Source: Gemmatimonadota bacterium (GTDB lineage: Bacteria > Gemmatimonadota > Gemmatimonadetes > Gemmatimonadales > Gemmatimonadaceae). From it: DNA of 64,000 bases. The notes beneath the pieces are model-generated. The model was not told the origin of the DNA, searched no databases, and was given only the letters and a program-made list of their open reading frames with translations. This document shows positions 17,851 to 27,221 of the stretch, piece after piece. Where the stretch lies: NCBI GenBank assembly GCA_003152485.1, contig PMAE01000068.1, positions 40,612 through 104,611 of the forward strand. Direction: 5' to 3'. The number at the start of each line of letters is the position of its first letter. Within the stretch, counting starts at the first letter, position 1. Position numbers and translations under genes: made by a program.

Positions 17851-18833
17851 GCGCGATCGACGTTCGCGAGATCACGAAGACATTTGGCACGTTCACCGCG
17901 GTGGACGCCATCTCGTTTGACGTGGCATCGGGCGAGATCCTCGGGCTCCTAGGCCCGAACGGCGCCGGTAAGTCCACGCTGCTCCGTATGCTGACCACGC
18001 TCATCATCCCCACGTCGGGCACGGCCGTGATCGCCGGCGCAGACGTCGTCGCGCACCCGGACGATGTACGGCGCGCGATCGGTGTGATCCCGCAGGCGAT
18101 GACGAGCGATCTCGAGCTCTCGCCTCGCGAGAATCTCACGATCTTCGCCAAGCTGTATGGGGTCCCCTCGGACCGCCGCCGGAAGCTCATCGGCGAGCTG
18201 CTCGCGGCGGTCGAGCTCACCGAGTGGGCCGACAAGCCGGTGAAACAGCTCTCCGGCGGGATGCGGCGGCGGGTCGAGATCGCGCGCGCGCTGGTCCATG
18301 AGCCGCGGATCTTCTTCCTGGATGAGCCAACGACGGGGCTCGATCCGGTGTCGCGCACCAGCGTCTGGGACATGCTGCGGCGCATCAAAGCCGAACGCGA
18401 TCTCACGGTGCTGCTGACGACGCACTACATGGACGAAGCCGACAAGCTCTGCGACCGGATCGCGATCGTGGACCATGGCAAGCTGATCGCGCTCGACTCG
18501 CCGATGAAGCTCAAGGCCGCCGTGTCGGCCGTCAGCACCTTGGAGGTGAGCTTCTCCCCCGCTCCGGCCAACTGGTCCAAGCGGCTGGCGGGACTCCCCG
18601 GCGTCGAGAGCGTTACGGGCGATGGCCCGCGATTTCGCCTGACGTCGCATTCCGGGGTGGCGACGACCAGTGCGGTGCTCGCGGAGGCGGCCGAAAGCGG
18701 CGTGGCGGTGGATTCGATCGCCATCGCCAACACGACGCTGGACGATGTGTTTTTGCATTTCACGGGCCGCCAGCTCCGCGATCGTCTATCCGCACCGTCG
18801 GCCTCCGAGAGTCCGTTCATCATGCGGCGCTGA
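17847..18833 (+). CDS. ABC transporter ATP-binding protein (YbhF-like efflux)
   Basis: 328 aa. Walker A is GPNGAGKST (about 36-44), the signature is LSGGMRRRVEIARAL, Walker B is IFFLDEPTTGLD, and the H-loop is TTHYMDEAD. The last 90 residues are the accessory C-terminal domain common in DrrA/YbhF-type exporters. Translation is coupled to the adaptor gene (ATGA overlap). It would energise export through the single permease encoded 18 bp downstream. Substrate unknown; drugs or other hydrophobic compounds are likely. Confidence 0.95.
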   Translation: MSAIDVREITKTFGTFTAVDAISFDVASGEILGLLGPNGAGKSTLLRMLTTLIIPTSGTAVIAGADVVAHPDDVRRAIGVIPQAMTSDLELSPRENLTIFAKLYGVPSDRRRKLIGELLAAVELTEWADKPVKQLSGGMRRRVEIARALVHEPRIFFLDEPTTGLDPVSRTSVWDMLRRIKAERDLTVLLTTHYMDEADKLCDRIAIVDHGKLIALDSPMKLKAAVSAVSTLEVSFSPAPANWSKRLAGLPGVESVTGDGPRFRLTSHSGVATTSAVLAEAAESGVAVDSIAIANTTLDDVFLHFTGRQLRDRLSAPSASESPFIMRR

Positions 18834-18851
18834 CCGCGGCCCACGCGCACG

Positions 18852-19967
18852 ATGCATCGCATCTGGGCCATGATCGAGCGCGATCTCCGGCGGTTTCGCC
18901 GGAGCCCGATGCTCATCGTGATGTCGTTGGTCCTCCCGCTCTTCCAGTTGGTCATTCTGGGGTACGCGTTCGGCGGGACGGTGAAGCACCTGCGGATCGG
19001 CGTGATCGACCAGGACGGCGGCATCCCGGCCGTCAAGTTGCGGGAGCTCACGGTGGCGATCGCCGCGAACGCGCGCACCTTCGAGACGATCAGCTATTCC
19101 GATCCCGGACTCGCCCTCGCCGCGCTCCGCGCGGGACGACTCAACGGGGTGCTGACCATTCCCCCTGGCTTCTCACGCCGAGTCCTCGACAAGGATGCGC
19201 CCCGGATCGCGCTGATCGAGGACAATACCGACAACTTCGTCACGGGCGCGCTCACGGCGAGCGTCGCGGGGATGGTGGACGCCTACAACCTGCGGCAGCC
19301 CAGCGCCGACCGGGTCCCGGAGGAGGCGACGCTCGACGTGGTCGAGGTCTATCCCTATGTGCCCTACATCCAGTATCTGCTGGCCGGCTCGATCCTGCTC
19401 GCGATCTTCACCATGGTCATGGTCGGCGGCGGCATCATTTTCATTGACGACAAAGCGCGGGGGCTGCACGAGGGATATTTGGTTACGCCGATCAGCAAGT
19501 TCGAGCTGATCCTCGGATTCGTCATCTCAGGCGCGATCAAGGCGGTCCTGGCGGGCGTGGTGTTGATGACGATCGGCTCCGTCGTGGCGGGAATCCCCGA
19601 CCCCTTCGCGCCGATGCGCCTGCTCCGGCTGTTCGTCGTCGTCGTGTTGACCGCGTTGGCGCTCGTCAGCATGATGTTCATGATCATGGCGCGGATGAGT
19701 GATCCGCTCATTCCCCGCGCGTTGTTCGGAGTCCTCAACACGCTGTTGTATTTCCCGAGCGGCGCGGTGTACCCGACCCAGGCGTTCCCGGCGTGGATGC
19801 GGGCCTTGTCCAAGGTCGATCCCTTTAGCTATGGCGTGCACGCCCTGAAAAGCTTGTTGCTCAAGAACACGGGCTTCGGCGCCATCAGCGGGGACCTCCT
19901 GTACCTCACGCTGTTCACCGTCGTGACGTTGACGATCGCGACGGCGTTGTTTCGGCGGACGTTGTGA
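18852..19967 (+). CDS. ABC-2 type permease (YbhR/YbhS-like)
   Basis: 371 aa. An N-terminal transmembrane helix (LIVMSLVLPLFQLVILGYAFGG) is followed by an extracytoplasmic domain of about 150 residues. Five further helices lie in the C-terminal half, including YLLAGSILLAIFTMVMVGGG and FLVVVVL-type segments. E. coli YbhFSR uses two permeases; here only one is present, which would act as a homodimer. The stop overlaps the TetR start (GTGA). Confidence 0.93.
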   Translation: MHRIWAMIERDLRRFRRSPMLIVMSLVLPLFQLVILGYAFGGTVKHLRIGVIDQDGGIPAVKLRELTVAIAANARTFETISYSDPGLALAALRAGRLNGVLTIPPGFSRRVLDKDAPRIALIEDNTDNFVTGALTASVAGMVDAYNLRQPSADRVPEEATLDVVEVYPYVPYIQYLLAGSILLAIFTMVMVGGGIIFIDDKARGLHEGYLVTPISKFELILGFVISGAIKAVLAGVVLMTIGSVVAGIPDPFAPMRLLRLFVVVVLTALALVSMMFMIMARMSDPLIPRALFGVLNTLLYFPSGAVYPTQAFPAWMRALSKVDPFSYGVHALKSLLLKNTGFGAISGDLLYLTLFTVVTLTIATALFRRTL

Positions 19968-20650
19968 ATCACGCCGCCGCACGACCGCGTCGTCGAGCCG
20001 CGCACTCGCGGGCCCCGCGGGCGGAGGGCACAGCCACCCGCGAGCGTTTGCTCGGCGCCGCCACGCGCCTGTTTTCAGAGCACGGGTTCGAGCACGTGGC
20101 CGTGCGCGACATCTGCCGCGAAGCGGGCGCGAATCTCGCGGCCGTCAACTACCACTTTGGCGACAAGCTGGGGCTGTATCTGGCGGTCGTGGACGTCGCG
20201 ATCGCGATCGCGCTGGAGGTCAACGCGCTGACCATGGACGCCGGTGCCGACCGCTCGACGGAAGACCGCTTTCGACACTATGTGCGCACGTACGTCGGGC
20301 AGCTGATGAACATCGATGCCCGAACCTCCTGGTGCCACCAGCTCATCCAACATGAGCAGGTCGAGCCCACACCGGCGGCGAGTGCGTTTTTCGAGCAGGC
20401 GATTCGCCCCCGGATCGCGTACCTCCGTACGGTCATCGCCGACCTCATTGGGTGCCCGCCGGACGACACCCGGGTCTCGCGCAGTATCGCCGGGGTGCAG
20501 GCGCAGTGCCTCTTCTACCGCCCCGACCCCTTCCGCCTCGCGGTGCTCGGCGAATGGCCCGTAGGGACCGACTCCGCCGACGCTGTAGCCGACCACATCA
20601 TCGCCTTCTCCCTCGCCGGCATCCGCGCCCTCTCCCGCTCAGATCCCTAA
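19964..20650 (+). CDS. TetR-family regulator (CecR-like)
   Basis: 228 aa. The HTH is TRERLLGAATRLFSEHGFEHVAVRDICREAGANLAAVNYHF, split here only by residue order, starting near residue 25. The ligand domain resembles the CecR/YbiH type (DUF1956). The first 20 residues are Arg/Ala-rich. Its GTG start overlaps the permease stop. In E. coli, CecR represses the ybhGFSR efflux operon; here the same gene set is adjacent but the regulator is the last gene. That order supports local autorepression, though this is inference. Confidence 0.92.
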   Translation: MNHAAARPRRRAAHSRAPRAEGTATRERLLGAATRLFSEHGFEHVAVRDICREAGANLAAVNYHFGDKLGLYLAVVDVAIAIALEVNALTMDAGADRSTEDRFRHYVRTYVGQLMNIDARTSWCHQLIQHEQVEPTPAASAFFEQAIRPRIAYLRTVIADLIGCPPDDTRVSRSIAGVQAQCLFYRPDPFRLAVLGEWPVGTDSADAVADHIIAFSLAGIRALSRSDP

Positions 20651-20728
20651 CGCGCACTCTTTTTTTGTCGACTCTCGACTTTCGACTCTCGGCGTGTGCT
20701 GTTTTTTGATTTGTGGTGGTTGTTTCTC
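20651..20728 (+). other. Convergent intergenic spacer with T-run and pyrimidine-rich repeats
   Basis: Spacer between the TetR gene (+) and the SARP regulator (-). It has a 7-T run at 20660-20666, then imperfect repeats of CGACTTTCGACTCTCG type and a second T-run (TGTTTTTTG). No stable GC stem precedes the T-run. It may terminate transcription from both sides, but the more notable feature is the pyrimidine-rich repetition, also seen at 32686-32727. Confidence 0.4.
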
Positions 20729-23377
20729 CTACTCTCCGATCAACCGCCGAAACCCCGCGTTCCGCTTGAGCGGCGCATACGTCGGATCCACCCGGAGCCA
20801 TCCGACCGACACGTACGAGGGCACGCGGAGCAATGTCGACAGTGTCTCCACCGCCCGATCGTCCTGGCCGAGCATGACGTACACGCGGGCGAGTTGCTGG
20901 AGGACGTAGGTCCCGGTCACGGCATCCTTATCCAGCGGACAGAGCGTGACCGCCAGCCGCGCCTCTCGCAGCGCGTCGTCGCGACGACCGAGGTAGGCGT
21001 TGGCGACGCCCAACAACGCATGGGTCTGCGGCTCCGTTGGGTCGTTGCGGACACTCCCTGCGCCCTCGCGGAGCGCGGTGTCGGCGTAGGCGCGCATTGC
21101 GGCGCTGTCGCCGGCCAGCCATGACATCCCGGCCAGCGCATAGCTCCAGTTAAACCGGTCATCCCCGAACGAGGTCGGGGTCAGTCGGAGCAGAAGCGCA
21201 CGTTGTGAGTCATCGAGCGCCCAATACAGATCGCCATAGGTCGCGACAAAGGTGACGAGCGTCGTGGGATCTTCGGTCCGTCCCGCGTGTGTCATCACCG
21301 CCCGCGCCGCCGGGAGATCCCCGTTGGCCAGCGGGATCATCGCCACGAGCTGCCACCCCTGCGGTCCCGGGCTCAACTGAACGGCCCGGACGGCGACATC
21401 GTGCGCCTCCGGGAAGCGCCGAAGTAAGAAGAGCGTCACTCCCAAATCGTATAGCACGGTCTCCGAACGCGGGTCGAACGCGCGCGCTTGCTGCAGATGA
21501 ACGACCGCCGAGTCCCACTGTCCGAGCGCTCGCTCGCTGATCGCGACCAGGATGAGAAGCGCCGCGTCGCGCGGACTCGATCGCAATCCGATGCGAAGCT
21601 CGCGCAACGCCCGGATCTGATCGTTTTCCCCCACCGAGTAGTAGCCCGCCATCGCCGCCCGCGCGTTGGGAAGCGTCGAATCCAGCGCCAGCGCACGCTC
21701 GGCCGCAACGCGCGCGCGCAGGATGTCGGATCGTTGCAGACTGCCGCTGTTCTCGTACAGTCGCGTGCGCGCGACCGCCAGCTGCGCCCACGCAGGCGCG
21801 AAGTTGGTGTCGAGGGCTACCGCGCGCTCCAACTCTGCGACCGCCCTGTGTAGCACCGCCGCATCCGCCGGCCCACTCGCGAAGAGGTTGGAGCCGTGCA
21901 GATATGCATCGTACGCCGCACTGTTCACCGTGGGGAGCCGGGCCAGCGCCGCGCGGGCGCTGTCGTTGACTCGCACGTTGAGCGCCTGCACCACCGCTTC
22001 CGCCACGCGGCCCTGCACACCCACGAGATCGGTCGGAGCCGCGTCGAACGGAACCGTCCACGCGGTGGTCGCGTCCGAGACCCGGATCAGCTCCGGCGTG
22101 ACGCGCACATGCGTGCTGTCGCCCGGCCCCGCACGCACGACGCGGCCCATCAGCAAATACTCCACACCCAACTCGCGCCCGATGCGCTGCACACCCGCCG
22201 AGGCGTCGGTATACTGCTCAGAGCTCGCGCCCGCGATGACCCGCAACCCCGGCAGCGCGGCGAGACGGCTGCGAATGTCGTCAGTGATTCCGCTCGCGAG
22301 ATACCCGTCGGTCGCCGGTCCATCGTGCGCGAAGGGCAGCACCGCCAGCGTGGGAGTCGAGGCCGCTGATGTGCCAGGACGCATACGGTGCGCGAGCAAC
22401 CATCCGCCAGCCACCACCGCGGCCACGAGAACCCCCCCGACGATTGCTGTTCGTGGGGTGCGGCGGCGGCCCCACTGCGGCGGGTCGGGGACGCGGGACG
22501 CGGAGGCCGTGGCAGCAATGGTCGGCGTGGCACGGGCGGCCGCCGGCGGCGTGTCGGAGACCACCACACGACTCACCGTGTTCGATTCGGCGACCCGGTC
22601 TATCCGATTCGCGGCGGTGGTCGCGGTGGGTGTCGCAACCGGCGCCTCGCTACGCGCGCGCACGTCGGCAACGAGCGCCGCGGTCTCCGCCGACGGGCGC
22701 GTCTCGTACGCCGACCAGAGATGGCGCGAGAATTCGTCATAGGCCCGGAGCGCGCCCCCGCGGTCACCACCGGCATCGAGAACCTCGATCAATCGGCGCG
22801 TTGCCCGCTCGTCGTCGGGAGCGAGCTGCGCCGCGACTCTGCCCCATGCGGACGCCGCGTCCCGATCGCCAGCCCGCTCCGTCTCATCCCGCAGTGTGGA
22901 AGCGGCAGCGGCGGCTTTGGAGCGGTATCGCGCCCGGGCGCCCTCGAGCCACTGCTCGAACTCGGCAGATTGGTTGGCGAACGCGAACGCCGGGAGGAAA
23001 TCGCCACGGTAGACGGCCATCGCATCGACGAAGCGTCGGTCGCCGGCGCAGTGGTCGAATTCGGTCGCGTCGCACCACAGAACGCCGCGGTTGACCGTGA
23101 TCTCGTCGGCCGACCGGGCGACGAACACGTCCTCGGCCGTCTCCCGACGCAGGTGATAGAGCGTTTGCCGAAGTGCCTGGCGCGCCGATTCGACGTCCGC
23201 GTCAGGCCAGAACAACGCCAGCAGGGTCTCGCGGCGCACGAAGCCCTGTGACCCCTCGGTCGCGATGTACGCGAGCACCGCTAGTCGCTTGGGCTGAGCC
23301 AGGACCGAGCGGATCTCCGCGCCCGCACGATCCGTAAGCGCCGGGCTCCCGAGCGTAATCAGCCGAAACACTACCAC
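20729..23377 (-). CDS. SARP-type membrane regulator: wHTH-BTAD, TM, FlgO-like, TPR
   Basis: 882 aa. Residues 1-100 form an OmpR-like winged helix (LITLGSPALTD, LLALFWPDADVESARQALRQTL). About 100-245 form a bacterial transcriptional activator (BTAD) TPR domain. After a low-complexity linker comes one TM helix (AIVGGVLVAAVVAGGWLLAH, about 315-335). A FlgO-like domain follows (TLAVLPFAHDG, GITDDIRSRLAALPGLRVI). The C-terminal half is TPR repeats ending in RVDPTYAPLKRNAGFRRLIGE. It would be a one-piece sensor-regulator with DNA-binding in the cytoplasm and TPRs outside. GTG start at 23377. It is divergent from the lipoprotein set at 23530, a possible target. Confidence 0.88.
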   Translation of the reverse strand: MVVFRLITLGSPALTDRAGAEIRSVLAQPKRLAVLAYIATEGSQGFVRRETLLALFWPDADVESARQALRQTLYHLRRETAEDVFVARSADEITVNRGVLWCDATEFDHCAGDRRFVDAMAVYRGDFLPAFAFANQSAEFEQWLEGARARYRSKAAAAASTLRDETERAGDRDAASAWGRVAAQLAPDDERATRRLIEVLDAGGDRGGALRAYDEFSRHLWSAYETRPSAETAALVADVRARSEAPVATPTATTAANRIDRVAESNTVSRVVVSDTPPAAARATPTIAATASASRVPDPPQWGRRRTPRTAIVGGVLVAAVVAGGWLLAHRMRPGTSAASTPTLAVLPFAHDGPATDGYLASGITDDIRSRLAALPGLRVIAGASSEQYTDASAGVQRIGRELGVEYLLMGRVVRAGPGDSTHVRVTPELIRVSDATTAWTVPFDAAPTDLVGVQGRVAEAVVQALNVRVNDSARAALARLPTVNSAAYDAYLHGSNLFASGPADAAVLHRAVAELERAVALDTNFAPAWAQLAVARTRLYENSGSLQRSDILRARVAAERALALDSTLPNARAAMAGYYSVGENDQIRALRELRIGLRSSPRDAALLILVAISERALGQWDSAVVHLQQARAFDPRSETVLYDLGVTLFLLRRFPEAHDVAVRAVQLSPGPQGWQLVAMIPLANGDLPAARAVMTHAGRTEDPTTLVTFVATYGDLYWALDDSQRALLLRLTPTSFGDDRFNWSYALAGMSWLAGDSAAMRAYADTALREGAGSVRNDPTEPQTHALLGVANAYLGRRDDALREARLAVTLCPLDKDAVTGTYVLQQLARVYVMLGQDDRAVETLSTLLRVPSYVSVGWLRVDPTYAPLKRNAGFRRLIGE

Positions 23378-23529
23378 ACAATCTGCCCAGCGTCCAAAAA
23401 AATTGCCAGGTGACGATCAGGTGACGGCCGTACGCACCGGCAAGTGACAGCGAACCCTCATCTTCGCCGCGTTGGATGTCCTGTGTGACGTCAGGCGGGT
23501 GGACACGCAATTCGCGAGAGGACACGGCA

Positions 23530-24747
23530 ATGAGTCGGATGCGATACGGTTCACACGGCGACCTCATCAAGGTCGCGCTGACTGTGACGATGCTGATGAC
23601 GTGGGCGTGCGGCGGGAACAGGAGCTCGCCTCCCGACGCCGCGGCTCGAGGTACCGCCGATACCGCGACCGCGGCGGCCGCCACAGGGGAGGACGGATGC
23701 CGCTATCTCACGGCGTCCGATGTCGAGCCGTATACCGGCCCGCTCGTGTCTCCCCCCTATCGAGCCACCGACGACGCCGTGGCCAACCGATCCGGGGACC
23801 ATTGCCTCTATCGCGGGAAGGACGGCCGCGAAATTCTGTTCAACCATAGCGCGCACGGCGGCCAGATAGCCGGCACGGTCACGCGCCGCGTCCCGGCGGT
23901 CATGGATCGGCTGCTGCACGACGGCGCCGGTGGCGTACAAGGAGGATCGGAACAGCACGGTCCCGCCGACGCGGTCATGGGATCAGCCGGCCCCGGCCCG
24001 TGGGACAACTCGAATTGGATTCCCACCGGTACGTTGTTCGCGTTCAAGGGCGACGACTTCTTGGAAGTCGATGTCTCGGCCGCCAGCGGTGGCAAGCCCG
24101 GCGCGATCGATCTCGCCACCAAAGCGATCGGCCGGCTCACCCAGCCCCTCGACTACGACGGATCGAAGGCCGTAACGCTCGCGCCCAAGCCCGATGCCCG
24201 CGTGCCCGCGTGTCAACTGATCCCCCGCGACCGAGCCGAAGGCATTCTCGGGTCGCTCGCCGGTGATCCGCAGACGGACAGCGAAGGCACCACCTGTACC
24301 TACAAGGTCGCCTCCGCGGACGGCGACGTCAGCTATCCCGTCGCGATCACCTGGACCAACGGCTACAAGCAGCTCAACACCCTCAAGCGCGGCATGTCGA
24401 TGGTGTCCGGCCTAATGGGGCCGGCACAAGGCGCGTTCAACGTCGGGAGAGGGCCGGTCGGTCAGCTCCCGGCCGGCGGAATGCCGGCCATGCCGAAGCT
24501 CGATTCGACGCAGCAGAAGATGTTCGACGGATTTGCAAAGATGGTGGGCGTCGGCGGGATGGGCGGCGCGGTCAAGCGAGGGCTCAAGACCGACACGACG
24601 CTGACCGGCCCGTGGGACTCGGCCGCGCTCATCAACGGGATGTGGCTGATCGCGAGCCGACACGATGTCGCGGTCACGATCAATGTTGGCAGCGCCGACT
24701 ACGACAAAGCCAAGGCGCTTCTCGCCGCCGCCTGCGAGCGCCTCTGA
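23530..24747 (+). CDS. Putative lipoprotein of unknown function
   Basis: 405 aa. The ATG at 23530 (MSRMRYGSHG) follows a GAGAGGA about 7 nt upstream. The N-terminus is positively charged, then hydrophobic (VALTVTMLMTWACGG), with a cysteine that may be lipidated although the lipobox (TWAC) is imperfect. The mature part opens with an Ala/Thr-rich linker and contains two repeated-looking halves, each with CRYLTASDVEPY or CQLIPRDRAEGIL followed by a conserved-looking C. It may be a duplicated domain. It ends in AKALLAAACERL. Its stop shares one base with the next start. Confidence 0.75.
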   Translation: MSRMRYGSHGDLIKVALTVTMLMTWACGGNRSSPPDAAARGTADTATAAAATGEDGCRYLTASDVEPYTGPLVSPPYRATDDAVANRSGDHCLYRGKDGREILFNHSAHGGQIAGTVTRRVPAVMDRLLHDGAGGVQGGSEQHGPADAVMGSAGPGPWDNSNWIPTGTLFAFKGDDFLEVDVSAASGGKPGAIDLATKAIGRLTQPLDYDGSKAVTLAPKPDARVPACQLIPRDRAEGILGSLAGDPQTDSEGTTCTYKVASADGDVSYPVAITWTNGYKQLNTLKRGMSMVSGLMGPAQGAFNVGRGPVGQLPAGGMPAMPKLDSTQQKMFDGFAKMVGVGGMGGAVKRGLKTDTTLTGPWDSAALINGMWLIASRHDVAVTINVGSADYDKAKALLAAACERL

Positions 24748-24962
24748 TGGGCGTCTCCTTCGAAGTGGTGGCCGGCGGAGCCGGCAACCGGGTGCTCTCG
24801 GATCACCGTGTTACGGCAGTCAAGGATGCGCTCACCGCGCGGTACGGCGTTGCCGCCAGCCGACTCACCGCGGGCGGTGCCGGCGACAGTCAACCGCTCG
24901 AAACCAACTCCACGCTCGAAGGGCGGGCCCGGAATCGCCGCGTCGAGCTCACGCGAGACTAG
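24747..24962 (+). CDS. Short protein equal to the C-terminal half of an OmpA-like domain
   Basis: 71 aa, starting at the ATG that overlaps the preceding stop (TGATG). Residues 17-71 match the second half of the OmpA peptidoglycan-binding domain: LSDHRVTAVKDALTARYGV, SRLTAGGAGDSQPLETNST and EGRARNRRVELTRD, which keeps the Arg-Arg-Val strand. The first half with the GHTD motif is missing and replaced by VSFEVVAGGAGNRV. No signal peptide is visible. It is either a decayed OmpA gene or, less likely, a C-terminal domain split from the upstream lipoprotein by a frameshift. Confidence 0.65.
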   Translation: MGVSFEVVAGGAGNRVLSDHRVTAVKDALTARYGVAASRLTAGGAGDSQPLETNSTLEGRARNRRVELTRD

Positions 24963-24973
24963 AGATCTTCACC

Positions 24974-26809
24974 ATGACCTCTCCTTCAATCACGACACCC
25001 CTGCGTCTCGTCGTCGCCGTGTTGTGTCTGGCGGCATCGGCTCGAGCCCAGTCGCCAGACGAGCCGTCCGTCACGTTGACCGTGACGCCAGCCGACATAC
25101 CGGTCAACGGCCACATCACGATCGCGGGGCTGGGCTATCCCCAGCCGGGCGCGTCCATCAGTGTGACCGTCACACCACCGTCGGGTCCCCCCACGACCGT
25201 CACCGCGACACCGGACAAGACCGGTCGCTATAGCACCACCTACGCGCGCACTCCGATCGACGGCACATACAAGGTCAGCGCCCAAACCGGCGCCAAGAGC
25301 ACCCCCGCGACGGGTGCGTTCACCGTCCACACCTACTTGATCGACATCGATGAGGATGTCGCCGACAACAAGGCATTCCTCGCGGAGATGGCGGACTTCG
25401 TGACCACCGTCAAGAAAGCCATCACCGACATCCCGGATTCACCCGCCCGTACCGAGATGGAGGCCAAGCTGGATGCGCTGGATGAGGAAACCAAGCAACT
25501 GCCCGCGCAATCCGCACATCTCGCCAGCGCCCTCGCCGACTACAAGAACATGGTGTCCCAGGACCCGGATGCGGCCGCCGTCCTGCAGCCCGCGTTCGAT
25601 CATCTCGCCGAGCTCGACGCGCAATCCAACGCCAGCAAAAAAACGATGGAAGCCGAGATTCAGCAGAGTGAGAAGAACCTGCAGGCGTGCGACGCCATCG
25701 ATCACGCCACGGAAGCGCTCAAGGCCGTGCCCGAGATGATCGGGATCTTGAAGAAGCCGTTTCAGTTCGCCCTGAGCTTCATGACGAACATGGCGAAGTC
25801 GGAGGCACCCGCGGCGGCGGGACCTGGCATATCCGCGGGGGGGAAACTGGCATCCGGGCTCGTCAAGGCGGCCGGCTCGCCGACCGAGTCGCTCGCCGAA
25901 AACGAGTTGGAGGAGGGGTCGGAGTCTGAGATTGCCGAGAAGCTCGCGGACCACATCCCCGAATCAGTCCGTACGACGCCAGCCTACAAGTTTGTCGTCT
26001 CCGAATCGAAGAAGTATCTGCCCTCGATCGTCGACGGCACGACAGGACCACTCGGCATGTTCGATAAGGCGACGAAACTGGCCGGTGACGTGGCGGCCTA
26101 CGCCAACGAGCAACTGTTCGCCAAGTACTGCGAGAAGTTTGAGGGACATTTCACCGCCACCATGCTGGCGCACTTCTATAGTAAGGTCAATGCCCAGGGC
26201 GTATTCGTCGAGTGGTGGACGTACTCCACGACGATCGAAGGGACGCTCACCCTCCGGTACCCCAAGGGCGAGTCCGGCAAAGCGGTGGCGTTGAGCGGGC
26301 AGTTCGAGGGCGGCGCGACGCGGTTTACGTATAAAGAGGATGTGTTCAACTCCGGACTGTTCGGCAGCATGGCCAAAGGCGGCGTGGTGCACCTACTCGA
26401 TATCCCTCCCGCGGCGACCGACAACGCGTCGGGAGGCATGGTGAATTCCCTGGCATCGCCCACCGGCTTCTTCATCCCGGTCACCGGCCAATTCGCTGAC
26501 GGGAAGATCACGCTCGTGCTGGGCGACGCCCGCACGGACTTCAATGACTCCTACACCCGCGCGCACACGGTGTACGTGGTCATCGCACCGTCGACGCTGA
26601 TGCTCCCCGTTGAGGGGCATTTCAGCCTGCCGTACACGAATGCGCACTTCATCCTCGATCACATCGCCAAGGGCGACTACCCGGTGACCCAATCAGGGTC
26701 CGCCATGTGGATCGAGAAGACGAATGAGAGGAACCTCCCCGCGAATCAGAACGACGCGGTGTATTCGATCGATCTCAAAGCCTGTAACCCCGGGTGCGGC
26801 GGGTCATGA
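24974..26809 (+). CDS. Large secreted protein of unknown function
   Basis: 611 aa. The ATG at 24974 starts a clear signal peptide (LRLVVAVLCLAASARAQ, cut likely after AQ). An Ig-like or CarboxypepD-like repeat follows (VTLTVTPADIPVNGHITIAG through about 120). Next is an alpha-helical region about 125-260 rich in Glu/Lys/Asp that may form a coiled coil. A Gly/Ala-rich hydrophobic segment lies around 265-290. The C-terminal half has the aromatic YSKVNAQGVFVEWWTYSTT. It ends with two Cys (ACNPGCGGS). It lies 11 bp after the OmpA fragment. Cell-surface or extracellular role likely; family not recognised. Confidence 0.75.
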   Translation: MTSPSITTPLRLVVAVLCLAASARAQSPDEPSVTLTVTPADIPVNGHITIAGLGYPQPGASISVTVTPPSGPPTTVTATPDKTGRYSTTYARTPIDGTYKVSAQTGAKSTPATGAFTVHTYLIDIDEDVADNKAFLAEMADFVTTVKKAITDIPDSPARTEMEAKLDALDEETKQLPAQSAHLASALADYKNMVSQDPDAAAVLQPAFDHLAELDAQSNASKKTMEAEIQQSEKNLQACDAIDHATEALKAVPEMIGILKKPFQFALSFMTNMAKSEAPAAAGPGISAGGKLASGLVKAAGSPTESLAENELEEGSESEIAEKLADHIPESVRTTPAYKFVVSESKKYLPSIVDGTTGPLGMFDKATKLAGDVAAYANEQLFAKYCEKFEGHFTATMLAHFYSKVNAQGVFVEWWTYSTTIEGTLTLRYPKGESGKAVALSGQFEGGATRFTYKEDVFNSGLFGSMAKGGVVHLLDIPPAATDNASGGMVNSLASPTGFFIPVTGQFADGKITLVLGDARTDFNDSYTRAHTVYVVIAPSTLMLPVEGHFSLPYTNAHFILDHIAKGDYPVTQSGSAMWIEKTNERNLPANQNDAVYSIDLKACNPGCGGS

Positions 26810-27209
26810 CACGCCCCGGCGGCGCGGCACGTCAAGCAATAGTCGAGCGCCATCACGTCGCCCTGTAGGACCGGCGATACAAACGCGACGGCCGGCTGCA
26901 CGTCACCGCAGCCGGCCGTCGCTGCATCTCCGACACTCGACCGCTCGGCTCCGTCTCACGCATGAATTGCGGTCGGACGATCCGACGAGCCAGCCGGCGA
27001 TTCCTCGGTGTGAGACCGTGGTGCAACGAGACCATGAGAGGTTTCCAATGTTCCGCGGTCTGGCCACAGTGACTGATGTTCGATCGGCGAGTCTGAGGGG
27101 AACAGAACCCGCCCTTCCGATCGCGCTCGATCCTGGGTGCGATGCGAAAAGGTGACTGGTCGGCAATCTCGCCACCAGGCGCGCCTAACCCAGATACCAG
27201 CATACTCAA
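26810..27209 (+). other. 400-bp intergenic region without a convincing gene
   Basis: Apart from the hairpin at 26885-26922 I see no conserved coding sequence. Short frames on both strands lack RBS and codon bias. The region is slightly less GC-rich than neighbours and contains the promoter side of the NHL lipoprotein gene. Confidence 0.6.
26885..26922 (+). terminator. Long GC-rich hairpin downstream of the secreted-protein gene
   Basis: Perfect 15-bp stem (arms 26885-26899 and 26908-26922) with an 8-nt loop ACGTCACC. It begins 75 bp after the stop of the 611-aa protein. No strong T-run follows, so it could be a terminator or a transcript-stabilising stem. A near copy lies at 28629-28660. Confidence 0.6.
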
Positions 27210-27221
27210 ATGGGATACACC

